Shown here: positions 41,687-41,824 of the stretch, one piece after another | Layout: the number at the start of each line of letters is the position of its first letter | How positions within the stretch are numbered: the stretch's first letter is position 1 | DNA from: Alphaproteobacteria bacterium | GTDB taxonomy: Bacteria; Pseudomonadota; Alphaproteobacteria; UBA2966 | Length of the DNA stretch: 41,824 nt | Assembly (NCBI GenBank): GCA_018654745.1 | Contig: JABILA010000039.1 | Coordinates: 1 to 41,824 of the forward strand | Direction: 5' to 3' | Notes under the pieces: model-generated | What the model saw: only the letters and a program-made list of their open reading frames with translations | Database searches by the model: none | What the model was told of the DNA's origin: nothing | Program-made: the position numbers and the translations under genes

Positions 41687-41824
41687 GGGAGCGTTAGAAA
41701 TTCCGTGTCATTTCTTTAAACTGAAGAAAAGGAATGACACATGCGAAATGATTTTGATTTTGATACAGCTCTTTCTGCCCTGCAAGATGGCCAGAAGCTG
41801 ACAGGCAAGGACGGCATTTTGACG
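41687..41824 (+). mobile_element. IS256-family insertion sequence, left end (continues past the window)
   Basis: The terminal inverted repeat GGGAGCGTTAGAAATTCCGT starts at 41687, a pattern typical of IS256-group ends. A subterminal dyad GTGTCATT (41705-41712) / AATGACAC (41733-41740) abuts the transposase ATG. Only the first 138 nt are visible. Confidence 0.7.
41741..41824 (+). CDS. IS256-family transposase, N-terminal fragment
   Basis: Twenty-eight codons to the window edge: MRNDFDFDTALSALQDGQ then KLTGKDGILT. This FDFDxALxALQxGxxLTGKDG...T opening is characteristic of IS256-type (mutator-like DDE) transposases, which continue with TPLIKQLTEAAL. Incomplete only because the window ends. Confidence 0.8.
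   Translation, partial: MRNDFDFDTALSALQDGQKLTGKDGILT

Overview
The window looks like chromosome of an alphaproteobacterium, probably a marine or soil Rhodospirillales-like lineage. This rests on a complete heterotetrameric sarcosine oxidase operon (soxBDAG), a GlxA/GbdR-type regulator, a glutamine-synthetase/amidotransferase/alcohol-dehydrogenase trio, and a recombinase whose C-terminus is built on a tRNA-fMet 3' end. No rRNA, complete tRNA or CRISPR array was seen.

Region 1 (1-9.1 kb): a plus-strand operon for a succinate dehydrogenase/fumarate reductase-type complex (Fe-S subunit, two small membrane anchors, flavoprotein) followed by a two-subunit class I fumarase. The flavoprotein has Cys where the FAD-linking His normally sits. 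Facing it on the minus strand is a three-gene unit: glutamine-synthetase-like ligase, iron alcohol dehydrogenase and class I glutamine amidotransferase. It fits a gamma-glutamylated amine/amino-alcohol route. The amidotransferase reading frame is cut by one in-frame TAG.

Region 2 (9.1-30.6 kb): N-methyl compound catabolism. A long minus-strand unit (21.3 to 10.1 kb) encodes a Tat-exported binding protein, two permeases, a double ATPase, a DJ-1/AraC regulator and soxBDAG. Divergent from a LysR gene is a plus-strand unit: non-pyrrolysine MttB-like methyltransferase, TMA-dehydrogenase-like flavoenzyme with altered cofactor ligands, MmgE/PrpD protein, DMSP-lyase-like cupin, and a CaiB/BaiF CoA-transferase cut at its 3' end by an IS3 remnant. 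Together they suggest uptake and stepwise demethylation of an N-methylated or betaine-like substrate, ending with sarcosine to glycine.

Region 3 (30.6-34.4 kb): a small mobile segment with higBA, a TraK-like and an HTH gene, and a large serine recombinase. The recombinase 3' end is the reverse complement of a tRNA-fMet 3' half plus that tRNA's terminator. A 14-bp piece of the same tRNA end, also next to a terminator, lies at 9122-9135.

Region 4 (34.4-41.8 kb): a second element starting with a tyrosine integrase behind tandem repeats. It carries a caspase-like lipoprotein with two small secreted proteins, a promoter/multi-hairpin/terminator locus that looks like an undescribed structured RNA with switch-like folding (38.23-38.43 kb), an ADP-ribosylglycohydrolase, several small orphan proteins, and the left end of an IS256-family element running off the window.
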